This document shows positions 62,939 to 64,000 of a DNA stretch of 64,000 nucleotides, one piece after another. The position numbers were made by a program, and so were the translations under genes. This DNA comes from an uncultured Opitutaceae bacterium (GTDB lineage: Bacteria; Verrucomicrobiota; Verrucomicrobiia; Opitutales; Opitutaceae): positions 1-64,000 of the forward strand of contig CAIOZY010000036.1 in NCBI GenBank assembly GCA_903862935.1. The letters are read 5' to 3'. Within the stretch, counting starts at the first letter, position 1. Each line of letters opens with the position of its first letter. Below the pieces are notes generated by a model that worked only from the letters and a program-made list of their open reading frames with translations, was not told the DNA's origin and searched no databases.

Positions 62939-63324
62939 AATGCGAACTGGAGTACACAGGCATTCGTAGTTCCGGGCAATCCTGAGCGGTGCCGAACCAG
63001 AATTGGGCGAGCTACCTAAATCATCGCTTATCATCGCGGAACGGAGATGTGGTTTACTCCGACCCTATCGCAAGACGCGTAAGCGGGGGCCAGAACCAGC
63101 GGTTCACGATTCGAGCTGGGACTCGATCATTGAAATGCCCCCGAGAGGTCCTGGAGGGGGAAGGCAATTTCGGGCGATTTCTATCGGCTGGGGCTAACCA
63201 ACTACCTCTCTCTCGAAGACTACGTCCTGAACTACGTCACCGCTTTCACGAAGTTGCCCCAAGTTGCCTGATGTTTCATTTCCAAAACTGCGTCAGATGG
63301 ACTTTCGCAACCCCCTGAAAACAA
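62939..63324. other. Intergenic stretch between the HEPN-like gene and tRNA-Met
   Basis: No gene was recognised. The promoter of the minus-strand HEPN-like gene must lie in its left part. Short plus-strand frames lack protein-like composition. Confidence 0.4.
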
Positions 63325-63352
63325 GAAACCTCCAGAGGTTTCTGGAGGTTTC
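63325..63352 (-). terminator. Intrinsic terminator of the tRNA-Met gene
   Basis: GAAACCTCCAGA and TCTGGAGGTTTC form a perfect 12-bp stem around a 4-base loop, 4 bp after the tRNA CCA end on the minus strand. It is followed there by TTGTTTTC, a T-rich tail that supports rho-independent termination. Confidence 0.85.
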
Positions 63353-63356
63353 AAAT

Positions 63357-63433
<77 letters not shown>

Positions 63434-63544
63434 ATAAAGGAAGGGTGAACGTTGGCACTCCCTCGGTCCCTGTCAATGGGTTTTCCGGCGGATGACGGCG
63501 CGCGGCTGCCCCGGTCCATGCCCAGCCCCTTCTCGGGGCTCAAC

Positions 63545-63573
63545 TTCCCTCCAAAACGCTTCCCTCCAAAACG
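63545..63573 (+). repeat. 14-bp direct repeat upstream of rplM
   Basis: TTCCCTCCAAAACG occurs twice, 15 bp apart in period. A TTGACA box at 63578-63583 follows, with no good -10 at 16-18 bp. The repeats may be part of the rplM control region or a small duplication. Confidence 0.5.
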
Positions 63574-63620
63574 AGGGTTGACACCCCTTCCCAAAAGCCT
63601 AGCTGTTAACCCCTTTTCCC

Positions 63621-64000
63621 ATGAAAACTTTCCTCGCCAAGAAGGAGACGGTGAAGCCCAATTGGTATCTTATTGATGCCGAAGGCCAGGTGCTGGGCCG
63701 TCTCGCGGTCAAGGCGGCCAACATTATCCGCGGACGCCACCGGCCGACCTACACCCCCCATGTGGACACCGGGGACTTCGTCGTGATCATCAACGCCGAC
63801 AAGGTCGTCCTGACCGGCAAGAAAGAGGAGCAGAATGAGTACATGTTCTTCTCCGGCTTTGTAGGCGGGGAGAGCGTCCGCAGCATCAAGTTAATGCGGG
63901 AGCACAACCCGGCCTTCATCATCAAGCACGCCGTCAAGGGGATGCTGCCGAAGAACCGGATCGCGGCCAAGATGCTCACAAAGCTCAAGGTCTTCGCCGG
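63621..64000 (+). CDS. rplM: 50S ribosomal protein L13, 3' end outside the window
   Basis: The first 126 residues match L13: MKTFLAKKETVKPNWYLID, DAEGQVLGRLAVKAANIIRG, TPHVDTGDFVVIINADKV, and AVKGMLPKNRIAAKML. It binds 23S rRNA early in 50S assembly. rpsI (S9) usually follows and would be beyond the edge. The gene is cut by the end of the window; no ribosome site is obvious before the ATG. Confidence 0.96.
   Translation, partial: MKTFLAKKETVKPNWYLIDAEGQVLGRLAVKAANIIRGRHRPTYTPHVDTGDFVVIINADKVVLTGKKEEQNEYMFFSGFVGGESVRSIKLMREHNPAFIIKHAVKGMLPKNRIAAKMLTKLKVFA

Overview
The window looks like one chromosomal stretch of a GC-rich Gram-negative bacterium. The Verrucomicrobiota (Opitutales/Opitutaceae type) fits best: a TonB receptor with an N-terminal carboxypeptidase-regulatory domain, outer-membrane barrels, weak Shine-Dalgarno signals, HYR and SdrD-like secreted protein fragments, and many sugar-catabolic Gfo/Idh, PfkB and LacI genes. 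The lineage is an inference; there is no rRNA here to confirm it.

Region by region. 0.1-5.7 kb: an exopolysaccharide export block made of an Ala/Thr tandem-repeat protein (start unresolved), an outer-membrane beta-barrel, a Wza-type export protein and a Wzc-type tyrosine autokinase with a Gly/Tyr-rich head. 5.9-13.6 kb: an SDR-fold protein without the usual catalytic residues, a YgiQ radical SAM protein, a GT2/hexapeptide acyltransferase pair, and a fucose-isomerase-like protein with an AEC transporter. 13.7-17.2 kb: a MobF relaxase-helicase with a frameshifted partner, the remains of a mobilisable element. 17.7-24.0 kb: a GT39-type membrane glycosyltransferase, a RecB-like nuclease remnant and a two-gene NAD-dependent formate dehydrogenase. 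24.1-24.7 kb: HYR-domain debris.

24.7-52.8 kb is the most interesting part. It reads as one phytate-to-inositol-to-uronate island. A minus-strand series carries a TonB receptor, a secreted beta-propeller, a cysteine (PTP-like) phytase, a two-component system, a TMTC-like TPR protein, an outer-membrane protein and a metallophosphoesterase. Divergent from it is a plus-strand operon that matches, gene for gene, the variant inositol route described in Thermotoga maritima: iolM (Zn dehydrogenase), iolN (creatininase-fold hydrolase), iolO (TIM-barrel epimerase) and iolG. Convergent to that lies a minus-strand series with an organophosphate-type MFS carrier, a PfkB kinase, a CUT2 ABC transporter (ATPase, permease, lipoprotein), a second Gfo/Idh dehydrogenase and a second PfkB kinase, preceded by a LacI regulator and a histidine-acid-phosphatase phytase. 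Three matching LacI-type operators (36468, 38143, 50144) sit at the heads of the three transcription units. A decayed IS630 element lies in the divergent control region.

53.3-63.3 kb is an accessory or defence-type region: broken genes (AAA+ ATPase, SIR2-like start, SdrD-like secreted protein), RadC, two small HTH proteins, a large protein with a PD-(D/E)XK-like site, and a convergent protein with a HEPN-like RxxxxxH motif. It ends beside an initiator tRNA-Met gene. The conserved chromosome resumes with rplM at the right edge.
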